Assembly: GCA_002704665.1 (NCBI GenBank)
Contig: PAHB01000103.1
Location: 1-19,943, forward strand
Direction of reading: 5' to 3'
Origin: Pseudomonadota bacterium
Lineage (GTDB): Bacteria; Pseudomonadota; Gammaproteobacteria; Burkholderiales; Eutrophovitaceae
Length of the DNA stretch: 19,943 nt
Shown here: piece by piece, positions 8,826-16,595 of the stretch
How the letters are laid out: every line of letters starts with the position of its first letter
How positions within the stretch are numbered: position 1 is the first letter of the stretch
Made by a program: the position numbers and the translations under genes
The notes under the pieces: generated by a model
Told to the model about the DNA's origin: nothing
Database searches by the model: none
What the model saw: the letters and a program-made list of their open reading frames with translations, nothing else

Positions 8826-9953
8826 TTATCGCATCATTGCTACAAATTTATCAAATAAATAGTCGATATCGTGAGGCCCGGGGCTGGCTTCTGGATGCCC
8901 CTGAAAAGAGAAAAAAGGACGATTAACCACCTCAAGCCCTTGGATCGTACCATCAAAAAGTGATAAGTGTGTCACCCGCAAGTCGGAAGGTAGTCCCTCT
9001 TTACTTACACAAAACCCATGGTTTTGACTGGAAATTACTACTCTTCCACTCTTCTCATCCTTGACCGGGTGGTTAGCCCCGTGGTGACCAAACTTCATCT
9101 TTTTGGTCTTAGCTCCGCAAGCTAGGGCCAAAAGTTGATGCCCCAGACATATCCCAAAAATTGGTATTGTATTCTGAAGCAACACTTTTATCGATTCTAT
9201 GGCATACAGGCAAGGCTGCGGGTCTCCCGGACCATTTGATAAGAAAACTCCATCGGGCGATAAATCCAATATTTCCTTTGAACTACTAGTTGGCGGAACG
9301 ACAGTGATTTTGCAGGCTCGCGAAGCTAATTTTCTTAAAATATTTTTTTTTATACCAAAGTCGATAGCTACAACGTGCGACTGCGTTTTTCCACTTTCTC
9401 CATATCCGAAATTCAAATCCCATTCGGTCTGGTTCCAATCATAAGACTCCGTACAGCCGACCTGAACCGCAAGATCCTTTCCCTTAAGTCCTGCAGAGTT
9501 TACGGCCTTCTTTAACGCTATATCCTCACAACAATCCCCTACCATAAGACAACCTTTTTTTGACCCGTCTTCTCTAAGAATCCGCGTAAGCATTCTTGTA
9601 TCTATATCCGAAATTGCAGGAATACCTGCTTCTTTTAAAAAAGATCCCAAATTTCCGGTTTTTCTATAATTGCTTGATAAATTCGGCAAATCTTTTATCA
9701 CCAGTCCTGATAAAAAACTTTTTGCGGCTTCCATATCCTCCAGATTAACCCCTACGTTGCCGATATGCGGATACGTAAGTGTAACTATTTGCCCTTTATA
9801 TGAGGGGTCTGTCAATATCTCCTGATAACCCGTCATGGATGTGTTAAAGACCACCTCACCGGTCGCGGAGCTAGAGGCGCCCACTGAGACGCCCTCAAAT
9901 AAAGTACCGTCCTCTAGCATTAAAATAGCGCGCTCTTCTTTGAGCTTTGACAA
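8826..9953 (-). CDS. carA: Carbamoyl-phosphate synthase small subunit (TTG start)
   Basis: Glutaminase subunit: hydrolyses glutamine and channels ammonia to CarB. The 375-residue protein has an N-terminal CPSase domain (MTGYQEILTDPSY, about residues 40-52) and a class I glutamine amidotransferase domain. That domain has SNGPGDP (239-245), the nucleophile Cys269 in GICLGHQ, and the His353/Glu355 pair in QGHPEA. The start is taken as TTG because GAGGAG lies 9 bases upstream. An in-frame ATG at residue 12 (9920) would give a shorter protein beginning MLEDGT, with a poorer ribosome binding site; CarA proteins usually have several residues before this EDGT segment, which favours TTG. It is the first gene of the eight-gene minus-strand run, 145 bases after dapB. 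Confidence 0.95.
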   Translation of the reverse strand: MSKLKEERAILMLEDGTLFEGVSVGASSSATGEVVFNTSMTGYQEILTDPSYKGQIVTLTYPHIGNVGVNLEDMEAAKSFLSGLVIKDLPNLSSNYRKTGNLGSFLKEAGIPAISDIDTRMLTRILREDGSKKGCLMVGDCCEDIALKKAVNSAGLKGKDLAVQVGCTESYDWNQTEWDLNFGYGESGKTQSHVVAIDFGIKKNILRKLASRACKITVVPPTSSSKEILDLSPDGVFLSNGPGDPQPCLYAIESIKVLLQNTIPIFGICLGHQLLALACGAKTKKMKFGHHGANHPVKDEKSGRVVISSQNHGFCVSKEGLPSDLRVTHLSLFDGTIQGLEVVNRPFFSFQGHPEASPGPHDIDYLFDKFVAMMR

Positions 9954-9962
9954 TTTTTATAA

Positions 9963-9968
9963 CTCCTC
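9963..9968 (-). promoter_or_regulatory. Ribosome binding site supporting the TTG start of carA
   Basis: GAGGAG on the minus strand, 9 bases before the TTG at 9953. It is a much better match than the GAAGAG ahead of the in-frame ATG at 9920, so it supports the longer CarA. Confidence 0.65.
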
Positions 9969-9972
9969 GGAG

Positions 9973-9978
9973 ATTATA
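9973..9978 (-). promoter_or_regulatory. Possible -10 element of a carA promoter
   Basis: A perfect TATAAT lies on the minus strand 19 bases before the carA TTG. No good -35 box is seen at 16-18 base spacing (best is ATCTTA at 18). Initiation from it would give a leader of only about 13-15 bases that begins at the GAGGAG ribosome binding site. It could equally be chance in AT-rich DNA. The rest of the 145-base dapB-carA gap shows no clear terminator or operator. Confidence 0.3.
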
Positions 9979-10098
9979 GTGCGAAACTATTCGACCTAAG
10001 ATTACAAGCTGACGCTCGCAATTGTACATTTTATTTCGGCTGAAACTCAACACAAACAGGACAAAATCATTGTGGAATTATTTTTTTCAGATGAGACT

Positions 10099-10899
10099 TC
10101 ATTTCAATCCGAGCACCTGCCTCATATCATGTAAACCGGAGGATTTGTTGGCAATGTATTTTGCTGCCCGAATTGCACCCCTCGCAAATGTGGATCTGTC
10201 GCGAGATTTATGTGAAATCTCAACGGACTCTCCCATACCAACAAAAAAAGCCGTATGATCACCCACCACATCTCCCCCGCGAATTGTTGCAAACCCTATC
10301 GATTTTGGGTCTCGTTTACCTGTGTTGCCGTATCTCGAAAAAATACCGTTTTCGTCTAAATTACGATTTGTTACGTCTGCAATTAGATTACCCATTTTCA
10401 AAGCTGTACCAGACGGCGAGTCCACTTTTCTGCTGTGGTGAGACTCAAGAATCTCAGCGTCAAAGCCACGACCTAAGGCCTTTGCAGCAATTTCCACTAA
10501 ATTAAACATTACGTTCACGCCAACACTCATGTTTGGTGCAAAAACTATCGGAATCTTTTCGGCGGCACTTCTCACAGCTTCGCGTTCGTTTTGTGAAAAT
10601 CCAGTTGTACCTATCACGACAGGAATTCCTAATTTTACGCAATATTTTAGATGCTCTAATGTCCCGACTGGTCGGGTAAAGTCAATTAATACTCCACAAC
10701 CGGCCAAACCCTGCCCTAAATCGCAGCCAACATTTATCCCCGTCTTTAAACCAATAGCATTGCCAACATCTTTCCCGACAACTCCGCTACTGGGGGCGTC
10801 GAAGGCAGCACACAGTTCCACATTCTCGTCATTCATAATAATTTCTAATAGTGCTTTGCCCATCTGCCCAGATGAACCTGTGATTCCGACTTTCAGCAT
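10099..10899 (-). CDS. dapB: 4-hydroxy-tetrahydrodipicolinate reductase
   Basis: NAD(P)H-dependent reductase in the diaminopimelate route to lysine and peptidoglycan. The 266-residue protein has the dinucleotide-binding loop GITGSSGQMG (5-14), then GTTGF (97-101) and APNMSVGVN (121-129). The family signature with the catalytic His pair and substrate-binding Lys reads HHSRKVDSPSGTA (154-166). The second-last segment GDHTAFF is also typical. The ATG at 10899 lies 29 bases after bamE, with only a weak GTGGG-like ribosome binding site. It is probably co-transcribed with bamE from the bamE/fur intergenic region. Confidence 0.96.
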   Translation of the reverse strand: MLKVGITGSSGQMGKALLEIIMNDENVELCAAFDAPSSGVVGKDVGNAIGLKTGINVGCDLGQGLAGCGVLIDFTRPVGTLEHLKYCVKLGIPVVIGTTGFSQNEREAVRSAAEKIPIVFAPNMSVGVNVMFNLVEIAAKALGRGFDAEILESHHSRKVDSPSGTALKMGNLIADVTNRNLDENGIFSRYGNTGKRDPKSIGFATIRGGDVVGDHTAFFVGMGESVEISHKSRDRSTFARGAIRAAKYIANKSSGLHDMRQVLGLK

Positions 10900-10928
10900 A
10901 TTTGTATTGAACCCACTTTCAAGCGAGT

Positions 10929-11231
10929 CTATTCTCCCCCCTCTATTCGCACCAGCTTGTCGTCCTTAAAGATTAGGGTAATATCCCTTTTTTTTTCAGT
11001 ATTACCTGTTCGCCCCTCAAGATACACATAACTCCATCGATCTCGGTTAAAAGGGTCGATCACCAATGGCGTACCTAAAATATACACCACCTGGTCGCGC
11101 GTCATATTCAGTTTAAGTAAAGAAATCATGCTGGAGTCTATATAGTTCCCTTGCTGGACCTCTATTTTATAAGGCACCAAAAAGCAACCATTTAGCAAAA
11201 AACAAAAAACTAGAATTAGGACAAATCGCAT
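10929..11231 (-). CDS. bamE: Outer-membrane assembly lipoprotein BamE (SmpA/OmlA)
   Basis: Small lipoprotein of the BAM complex that inserts beta-barrel proteins into the outer membrane. The 100-residue protein has a hydrophobic signal segment (residues 3-13) and a lipobox L-N-G-C, with the lipidated Cys at 16. The mature part shows the BamE signature QGNY (27-30), MTRDQVVYILGTP (43-55) and DPFNRDRWSYVY (59-70). It reads divergently from fur, an arrangement shared by many beta- and gammaproteobacteria. The only AAGGAG near the start is 15 bases upstream of the ATG at 11231, further than usual, and no closer in-frame start was found. Confidence 0.94.
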   Translation of the reverse strand: MRFVLILVFCFLLNGCFLVPYKIEVQQGNYIDSSMISLLKLNMTRDQVVYILGTPLVIDPFNRDRWSYVYLEGRTGNTEKKRDITLIFKDDKLVRIEGGE

Positions 11232-11272
11232 AAGATGTTCGGAGAGCTCCTTATTTATTTTGAATTACTGAG

Positions 11273-11301
11273 TTGACGGCTACAATATCACAAAGCATAC
11301 T
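11273..11301 (+). promoter_or_regulatory. Putative sigma-70-type promoter of fur
   Basis: TTGACG (11273-11278) and CATACT (11296-11301) are separated by exactly 17 bases on the plus strand, matching 5/6 and 4/6 consensus positions. They lie about 70 bases upstream of the fur ATG. A run of ten T begins at the last base of the -10 box. An 8-base palindrome TAATATTA sits at 11321-11328, inside the predicted leader. No full Fur box was recognised. Confidence 0.5.
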
Positions 11302-11371
11302 TTTTTTTTTGTTACCGTGCTAATATTAGTTTGGTGCGTTACTGCGGGAAAAGCTAAAAACACTGTAAGTT

Positions 11372-11800
11372 ATGTCTTCCTTCGACAATTTAAAAAGCAT
11401 TGGGCTGAAAGCCACCCTTCCTCGTCTCAAAATACTCACGTTATTTGAGGAAAGCAAAAAGCGTCACCTTACAGCAGAGGAAGTCTATAAAACATTGACC
11501 GACGAGGGTCTTGAAATTGGTCTAGCCACAATATACCGTGTTCTAACACAGTTCGAGCAAGCGGGACTTCTAATCCGTCACAACTTTGATCAAGGCAAAG
11601 GAACGTTTGAACTAACCAGTTCTCAGCATCATGATCATTTAGTCTGCACAAAATGCGGTCATGTAGAAGAGTTCTTCGATAATGAAATAGAGAAACGGCA
11701 AACAGATATAGCTAATAAATTAGGCTTTGAGATCACTGATCATTCTTTGAATTTATACGGAGAATGCAAGAACCCAGCCGAATGTAAAAATAACAAATAG
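11372..11800 (+). CDS. fur: Ferric uptake regulator Fur
   Basis: Iron-sensing repressor that binds operators of iron-uptake genes when loaded with Fe(II). The 142-residue protein has the N-terminal winged helix, with LKATLPRLKILTLFEE and the recognition region LATIYRVLTQFEQAGL (51-66). The metal-binding dimerisation domain follows: HHDH (86-89), the zinc-type pair C92/C95 in VCTKCG, and a second Cys pair C132/C138 near the end. The ATG at 11372 gives the expected N-terminus, with only a weak ribosome binding site. It is divergent from bamE, and converges on recN with 25 bases between stops and no visible terminator hairpin. Confidence 0.96.
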   Translation: MSSFDNLKSIGLKATLPRLKILTLFEESKKRHLTAEEVYKTLTDEGLEIGLATIYRVLTQFEQAGLLIRHNFDQGKGTFELTSSQHHDHLVCTKCGHVEEFFDNEIEKRQTDIANKLGFEITDHSLNLYGECKNPAECKNNK

Positions 11801-11825
11801 CCGAGAATCACAAAATAAAACTAAA

Positions 11826-13496
11826 CTAATCGAAGCGGGACGCGGTTTCTAGCATCTCTGCGGCATGTTGAATGGATATATTTGTAACATCTAATCCACC
11901 TATCATTCTGGCTAATTCCTTTACTCTACCGTCCTTGTCTAAAAGCTCCGCTGAACTGCGAACTGACTGACCATCCGTATTTTTTTTAATTCGCCACTGT
12001 TGTTGAGCAGAGGCAGCCACCTGTGCTAAGTGAGTAACGCACATCACTTGATGTTTCGACCCCAAATCACGCATCAGTCGACCAACAGTCTCAGCCACAC
12101 CCCCCCCAATTCCCGAATCTACCTCATCAAAAATCATGGTTGGAACCTGAATGACATTTGACATAACAGTTTGGATTGCCAATGAAATCCGCGATAATTC
12201 ACCTCCCGACGCGACCCGTGCTATCGGCTGTGGCTGCACTACCGCTTTGTTCGACATGCAGAATTCTATTTTCTCTTGCCCGAAAGCCGTCCCTTCGGTG
12301 ATAGCAGACAACACCACCTTAAAAATTTTATCCTTCATTCCAAGGAGACCCAAAGCCACCGTTATTTTATTTTCCAAATCTTGAGCGCCCTCTCTTCTCT
12401 TCACTGTGAGTTTTGACGCTAACTCTTGGTAGATATCGCGGGCTTCAACTTCTTTAGAAAGCAACTCATCGAAATCGACCGAGCCCTCAAGCCCACTAAT
12501 TTTTTCAGATATTTGTTTTTTTAAATCCGGAAGTTTCTCCACCGGTTCCTTATGCTTAACGGATAAAGCATAAATATTGTCAATTTTTCTTTCCAAACTA
12601 TTCCAGTGACTGGGATCATACTCCAGCTTTTCGAAGTAGCTTTTTGACCCAGATAAAAACTCATTCAGCTGAATATTAGCCGTATCGATTACTGCTCCGA
12701 GTTCCTGCAAATTCCTGTCGTGCTCAATCGAAGAATCTAGAATCTTCCTAACCGATAACATTTGGTCCACAATGGAATTATCATTTTCGGAAACAATCTG
12801 AATGATTTGTCTCATGTTTTCAGATAACAACGCGAAATTACTCAACTTTTTGTACTCAGTTTCAATTGCGGGCCACTCTGCCGAAGAAAAATCAATAATG
12901 TCCATCTCTTTTAGTTGCCACTTTAAATAGTCCAACTCTTTAGCGTTCGCTGCTGCATCTTGTTCGGCCCTGATGCGGTTTTGTTTCGTGGTTTGCCAAA
13001 CATGCCACTTCTCTGATACCTCTTTCGCCAAAATACCAGCACCTGCGAACCCATCCAGAAAGATTCTTTGCTCTGCAGATCTCATCAAAAGTTGATGATC
13101 ATGCTGACCATGAATGTTGACAAGGTGCATCCCTATACTCTTCAATTGGCTCAAGGTGGCCGCCGCCCCATTTATCCAAGCCCGGGAACGCCCACCTCTG
13201 TCGAATGTCCTGCGCAAGACACAATGCCCGAGTTCAAACAAACCGTCGTCTTTGAGCAATTGCTGCACCCGGGTTAATCCGTCTATTGAAAACTCTGCAC
13301 TTATGTCGGCTTTTTCGCAACCGTCTCTAACGACCCTGCTGTCGGCTCTTTCTCCAAGAAGAAGGGATAAAGCTCCAACTAAAATTGACTTCCCCGCGCC
13401 CGTTTCGCCAGTCAAAGCAAAAAAACCGGCTTTGGAAAATTCTAAGTCCAAATTTTCCACTATGACAAAGTTTTTAATTGTGAGCGCTTTCAACAT
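11826..13496 (-). CDS. recN: DNA repair protein RecN
   Basis: SMC-like ATPase acting early in double-strand break repair. The 556-residue protein has the N-terminal Walker A GETGAGKS (30-37), a long central coiled coil (about residues 150-370), the ABC signature SGGELS (430-435), Walker B TMIFDEVDSG around residue 457 and the CVTHLAQVAA switch segment. The ATG at 13496 has AGGTGA 7 bases upstream (13504-13509); this overlaps the nadK stop codon, so coupling to nadK is likely. The codons just after Walker B contain a run of eight G (coding strand), but the frame is intact. A LexA box was looked for by eye in the nadK end and not recognised. Confidence 0.96.
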   Translation of the reverse strand: MLKALTIKNFVIVENLDLEFSKAGFFALTGETGAGKSILVGALSLLLGERADSRVVRDGCEKADISAEFSIDGLTRVQQLLKDDGLFELGHCVLRRTFDRGGRSRAWINGAAATLSQLKSIGMHLVNIHGQHDHQLLMRSAEQRIFLDGFAGAGILAKEVSEKWHVWQTTKQNRIRAEQDAAANAKELDYLKWQLKEMDIIDFSSAEWPAIETEYKKLSNFALLSENMRQIIQIVSENDNSIVDQMLSVRKILDSSIEHDRNLQELGAVIDTANIQLNEFLSGSKSYFEKLEYDPSHWNSLERKIDNIYALSVKHKEPVEKLPDLKKQISEKISGLEGSVDFDELLSKEVEARDIYQELASKLTVKRREGAQDLENKITVALGLLGMKDKIFKVVLSAITEGTAFGQEKIEFCMSNKAVVQPQPIARVASGGELSRISLAIQTVMSNVIQVPTMIFDEVDSGIGGGVAETVGRLMRDLGSKHQVMCVTHLAQVAASAQQQWRIKKNTDGQSVRSSAELLDKDGRVKELARMIGGLDVTNISIQHAAEMLETASRFD

Positions 13497-13507
13497 AGAC
13501 TCTTCAC

Positions 13508-14377
13508 CTAGAGTGAATCACTCCAATGAAGTTTTTGCCGTAACATCGCATAATAATTATGTCCCTTCGGATGCAACAAACGTATTGGGGAAGAGGCACT
13601 CCTTACCGATATTCGATCATTTTCTTTCAAATTGTAGTGGGAATGACTATCAAAATTTACACGACCGTCACAAGCTTTCAAAATTTTTACCTCTATTAGA
13701 GCCCCCTTGTTTAAAACGATGGGACGGTTTGACAAAGTATGCGCGCTTACCGGAACTAAACCCATGCAATTTAAACTGGGGTGTAATATTGGACCTCCGG
13801 CTGACAACGCGTAAGCTGTGGAGCCAGTTGGCGTTGTGATTATCAAGCCGTCGGCTCTAAGGAAACAAACAAACGCTCCGTCTATCAGCACCTCTAATTC
13901 AATTAACCCGCCGTCCGCCCCTTTATTGACTGACACATCATTTAAAGCTAGTACTTTTTTTTCCCTAGCAAAGTTCCGCGTAACCTCAGCGTCTAGTAGC
14001 ATTCTCTCCTCTACAACATAATCACCCTTTAAAATAAGCTCAATGCTGTTTTGCATACTCTCAATGGAAAGATCAGTAAGAAAACCTAATCTGCCCTGAT
14101 TAACCCCAACGAGAGCAGTATTGTAAGGAGCTAGAGTTCGGGCGATGTTAAGCATGGTTCCATCTCCACCAACTACAATAGCTAGGTCCACACTCTTACC
14201 AATTTCATCTAGCGATAAGGACTCATATTTACCAGAACCAATATTAGCTGCGGTTAGGTTATCCAAAAATACTTTAACCTCCCTATCCACTAAAAACCCA
14301 GCTAATCTTAGAAGGGGGTTTTTAATTTCCGGGCTTTTGTACTTGCCTATCAGGGCAACTCGTTTAAACTTGCTCAT
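13508..14377 (-). CDS. nadK: NAD kinase
   Basis: Phosphorylates NAD to NADP. The 289-residue protein has the nucleotide-binding GGDGT motif (70-74), GVNQGRLGFLTD (91-102), the NDVSVNKG segment (146-153) and the signature TPTGSTAY (182-189), followed by AGGPI. These fix the family. The ATG at 14377 has no clear Shine-Dalgarno sequence. The gene is divergent from hrcA with a 63-base AT-rich gap and is followed closely by recN; nadK-recN next to hrcA is a familiar proteobacterial arrangement. Confidence 0.96.
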   Translation of the reverse strand: MSKFKRVALIGKYKSPEIKNPLLRLAGFLVDREVKVFLDNLTAANIGSGKYESLSLDEIGKSVDLAIVVGGDGTMLNIARTLAPYNTALVGVNQGRLGFLTDLSIESMQNSIELILKGDYVVEERMLLDAEVTRNFAREKKVLALNDVSVNKGADGGLIELEVLIDGAFVCFLRADGLIITTPTGSTAYALSAGGPILHPSLNCMGLVPVSAHTLSNRPIVLNKGALIEVKILKACDGRVNFDSHSHYNLKENDRISVRSASSPIRLLHPKGHNYYAMLRQKLHWSDSL

Positions 14378-14413
14378 ATGTGTAATTAGATCATAATTTA
14401 AAAAAAAACATTC

Positions 14414-14435
14414 GATAATTAGTATTGATAATTAG
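14414..14435. repeat. Two direct 9-base repeats between nadK and hrcA
   Basis: GATAATTAG occurs at 14414-14422 and again at 14427-14435, separated by TATT, ending 5 bases before the hrcA ATG. The core TAATTAG occurs a third time at 14383-14389, near nadK. The 63-base divergent gap must hold both promoters, so these may be promoter or operator elements. No CIRCE element and no sigma-32 promoter is seen here. The low sequence complexity makes chance repetition possible. Confidence 0.6.
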
Positions 14436-14440
14436 ATAGT

Positions 14441-15460
14441 ATGCTGAAAGACAGAGCAAGAATACTCCTAAAAACACTCGTAGAGAGATACATCACGGAT
14501 GGTCAACCTGTCGGGTCGCGAGCTTTAGCCAAATTTTCAGGCCTAGACCTTAGTCCGGCTAGTGTAAGAAATATCATGGCAGATCTTGAGGATATGGGAC
14601 TTATCTCAAGCCCGCATACTTCAGCCGGCCGAGTCCCAACCGCAAGAGGCTACCGGTTTTTCGTTGACACCCTTCTAACTGTTAAACCCTTGGATCAATT
14701 GGAAGTCGATCAGCTGGAGGGAGCGTTAAACCCAGATAGTGCCAAAACACTTGTAACCTCAGCATCACATTTACTTTCTGATTTAACTAGTTTTGCCGGA
14801 GTTGTTATGACAAACAAAAGAACCGCATCCTCTTTCCGGCACATTGAATTTGTTCATTTATCGGATCAAAGAGTCCTTCTTATAATCGTAACTCCCGAGG
14901 GCGATGTTCAGAATCGAATGCTGAAAATGGATAAAACATATAATGCTGCAGAGCTAACAAAAGCGGCAAATTACTTCAATACCAATTACTCTGGTATGCC
15001 ATTCGAAAAAATCAAAGCTCGTATACAAAAAGAACTCAGAGAGCTCAGAGACGATATGTCCAGGCTTATGACAAAGGCGGCTGACGCTGGAACAGAAGCG
15101 GCCGAAGAAAAAGATGGTGCCTACGTCATTTCCGGAGAACATAATTTGTTAGGCGTACAAGATCTATCAGCTAACATGTCGAATTTGAAACGATTATTTG
15201 AAATGTTTGAAAGAAAAACCGGCTTGATAGAGTTGTTGGAAATTAGTAGCCAGGCAAAAGGCGTGCAAATATTTATTGGAGGAGAATCGGGATTAATACC
15301 GCTTGACCAATGCAGCATTGTAACCGCACCCTACAAGTTAGATGGACAAGTTGTTGGTACTCTTGGCGTGATAGGCCCGACCCGAATGGCCTACGAAAGG
15401 GTGATTCCAATAGTCGATATAACGGCGAGACTTTTAGCCAGCGCCCTTTCTCAAAAATAA
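14441..15460 (+). CDS. hrcA: Heat-inducible transcription repressor HrcA
   Basis: Repressor that binds CIRCE inverted repeats (usually at groE, sometimes dnaK operons) and is kept active by GroEL. The 339-residue protein has an N-terminal winged helix: RARILLKTLVERYITDGQPVGS, then LSPASVRNIMADLEDMGL and the wing HTSAGRVPTARGYRFFVD. A GAF-like domain follows, and a conserved C-terminal segment TLGVIGPTRMAYERVIPIVD. The ATG at 14441 gives the standard N-terminus but lacks a recognisable ribosome binding site. hemH follows after 18 bases on the same strand, so the two are probably co-transcribed. Confidence 0.96.
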   Translation: MLKDRARILLKTLVERYITDGQPVGSRALAKFSGLDLSPASVRNIMADLEDMGLISSPHTSAGRVPTARGYRFFVDTLLTVKPLDQLEVDQLEGALNPDSAKTLVTSASHLLSDLTSFAGVVMTNKRTASSFRHIEFVHLSDQRVLLIIVTPEGDVQNRMLKMDKTYNAAELTKAANYFNTNYSGMPFEKIKARIQKELRELRDDMSRLMTKAADAGTEAAEEKDGAYVISGEHNLLGVQDLSANMSNLKRLFEMFERKTGLIELLEISSQAKGVQIFIGGESGLIPLDQCSIVTAPYKLDGQVVGTLGVIGPTRMAYERVIPIVDITARLLASALSQK

Positions 15461-15478
15461 CTAACCGCATTCTCCGAT

Positions 15479-16582
15479 ATGAAGCTAGTCAAAGAAAATC
15501 AATATACTCATGGCAATACACAGACGACCGGAATTATTCTTGTCAATCTTGGCACCCCAGATAAACCCACAACATCCGCTGTTAGAAAGTATCTAGCGGA
15601 ATTTTTGTCTGACCAGCGAGTGGTAGAGATTCCAAGAGTTCTTTGGTTTATTATTCTTCACTTTTTTATTCTGCCATTCAGGCCGAGACAAACAGCAAAA
15701 AAATACCGGACTATCTGGACCGAAGGAGGATCACCGCTACGCGTAAATACAAAAAATCTTGCGGTTGCGATTGCCAAATCTTTACGAAAAACGACAAAGT
15801 CGCCCCTTATAGTTGATTATGCCATGCGGTATGGCAAACCCTCATTCGATTCCGTGATAGCTCAGCAAAAGAAAAAAAATGTAAAAAATGTTCTTGTGGT
15901 GCCCTTGTACCCGCAGTACTCCTCTAGTACTACCGGAAGTGTTTTTGACGCGATTAGCCAAGCTTTTCGAAAAATGCGAAATATTCCAAACATTAGATTT
16001 ATGCGAAGTTTCCACGATCACCCCGGCTACATTGATGCCTGCGCCGCAATAATTGAACAATTTTGGAGAGAAAATGGTTTTCCCTCAAAATTGATCCTGT
16101 CTTTCCATGGTGTGCCAAAATTTAGCCTTCTAGCCGGAGACCCCTATCATTGCGAATGTCATAAAACAGCCCGCTTAATAGCCGAAAAACTTGATTTTGA
16201 TGACACCAAAATAATACCCACTTTTCAATCCCGTTTCGGTCGCGCTGAATGGCTGAAACCTTATACCATCGATGTCATGAAATTGTTAGGAGAAGCGAAA
16301 ACTGAGCGGGTTGACGTATTTTGTCCCGGCTTTACCTCTGACTGCCTTGAGACTCTTGAGGAAATAAAGATTGAAAACAAGGATGAATTTTTAGCTGCTG
16401 GTGGAAAATCTTTTAACTTTATACCCTGCTTAAACATAAATGATTATTGGATCACGGGTTTAGACCAAATAGTTCGAGAGAATATTGAGGGTTGGGTATC
16501 TTCAGACTACGACCCGGAAAAAGCAGCGCTCCAAGCTAAGAAATCTAAAGAAAGAGCCATTGAACTCGGTGCCGAAATTTAA
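15479..16582 (+). CDS. hemH: Ferrochelatase
   Basis: Inserts Fe(II) into protoporphyrin IX, the last step of heme synthesis. The 367-residue protein has the N-terminal LVNLGTPDKP (21-30) and the SDQRVVEIPR segment. The catalytic His210 sits in LSFHGVP, followed by GDPYHCECHKTARL (220-233) and the substrate loop FQSRFGRAEWLKPYT (249-263). The CPGFTSDCLETLEE motif (282-295) carries the active-site Glu. The N-terminal third resembles betaproteobacterial ferrochelatases as I recall them. No Shine-Dalgarno sequence is evident in the 18-base gap after hrcA. It converges on the DUF922-like gene with 13 bases between stops. Confidence 0.96.
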   Translation: MKLVKENQYTHGNTQTTGIILVNLGTPDKPTTSAVRKYLAEFLSDQRVVEIPRVLWFIILHFFILPFRPRQTAKKYRTIWTEGGSPLRVNTKNLAVAIAKSLRKTTKSPLIVDYAMRYGKPSFDSVIAQQKKKNVKNVLVVPLYPQYSSSTTGSVFDAISQAFRKMRNIPNIRFMRSFHDHPGYIDACAAIIEQFWRENGFPSKLILSFHGVPKFSLLAGDPYHCECHKTARLIAEKLDFDDTKIIPTFQSRFGRAEWLKPYTIDVMKLLGEAKTERVDVFCPGFTSDCLETLEEIKIENKDEFLAAGGKSFNFIPCLNINDYWITGLDQIVRENIEGWVSSDYDPEKAALQAKKSKERAIELGAEI

Positions 16583-16595
16583 ACTGGCTACATTA

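Noticed and set aside
11232..11371. Fur box in the bamE/fur gap (TAATATTA palindrome)
   Set aside because: Only an 8-base palindrome; the 19-base operator pattern could not be aligned convincingly.
13114..13839. 241-residue plus-strand frame spanning the recN/nadK junction
   Set aside because: Antisense to two clear genes. Its composition reflects their complementary codons and no domain is recognised.
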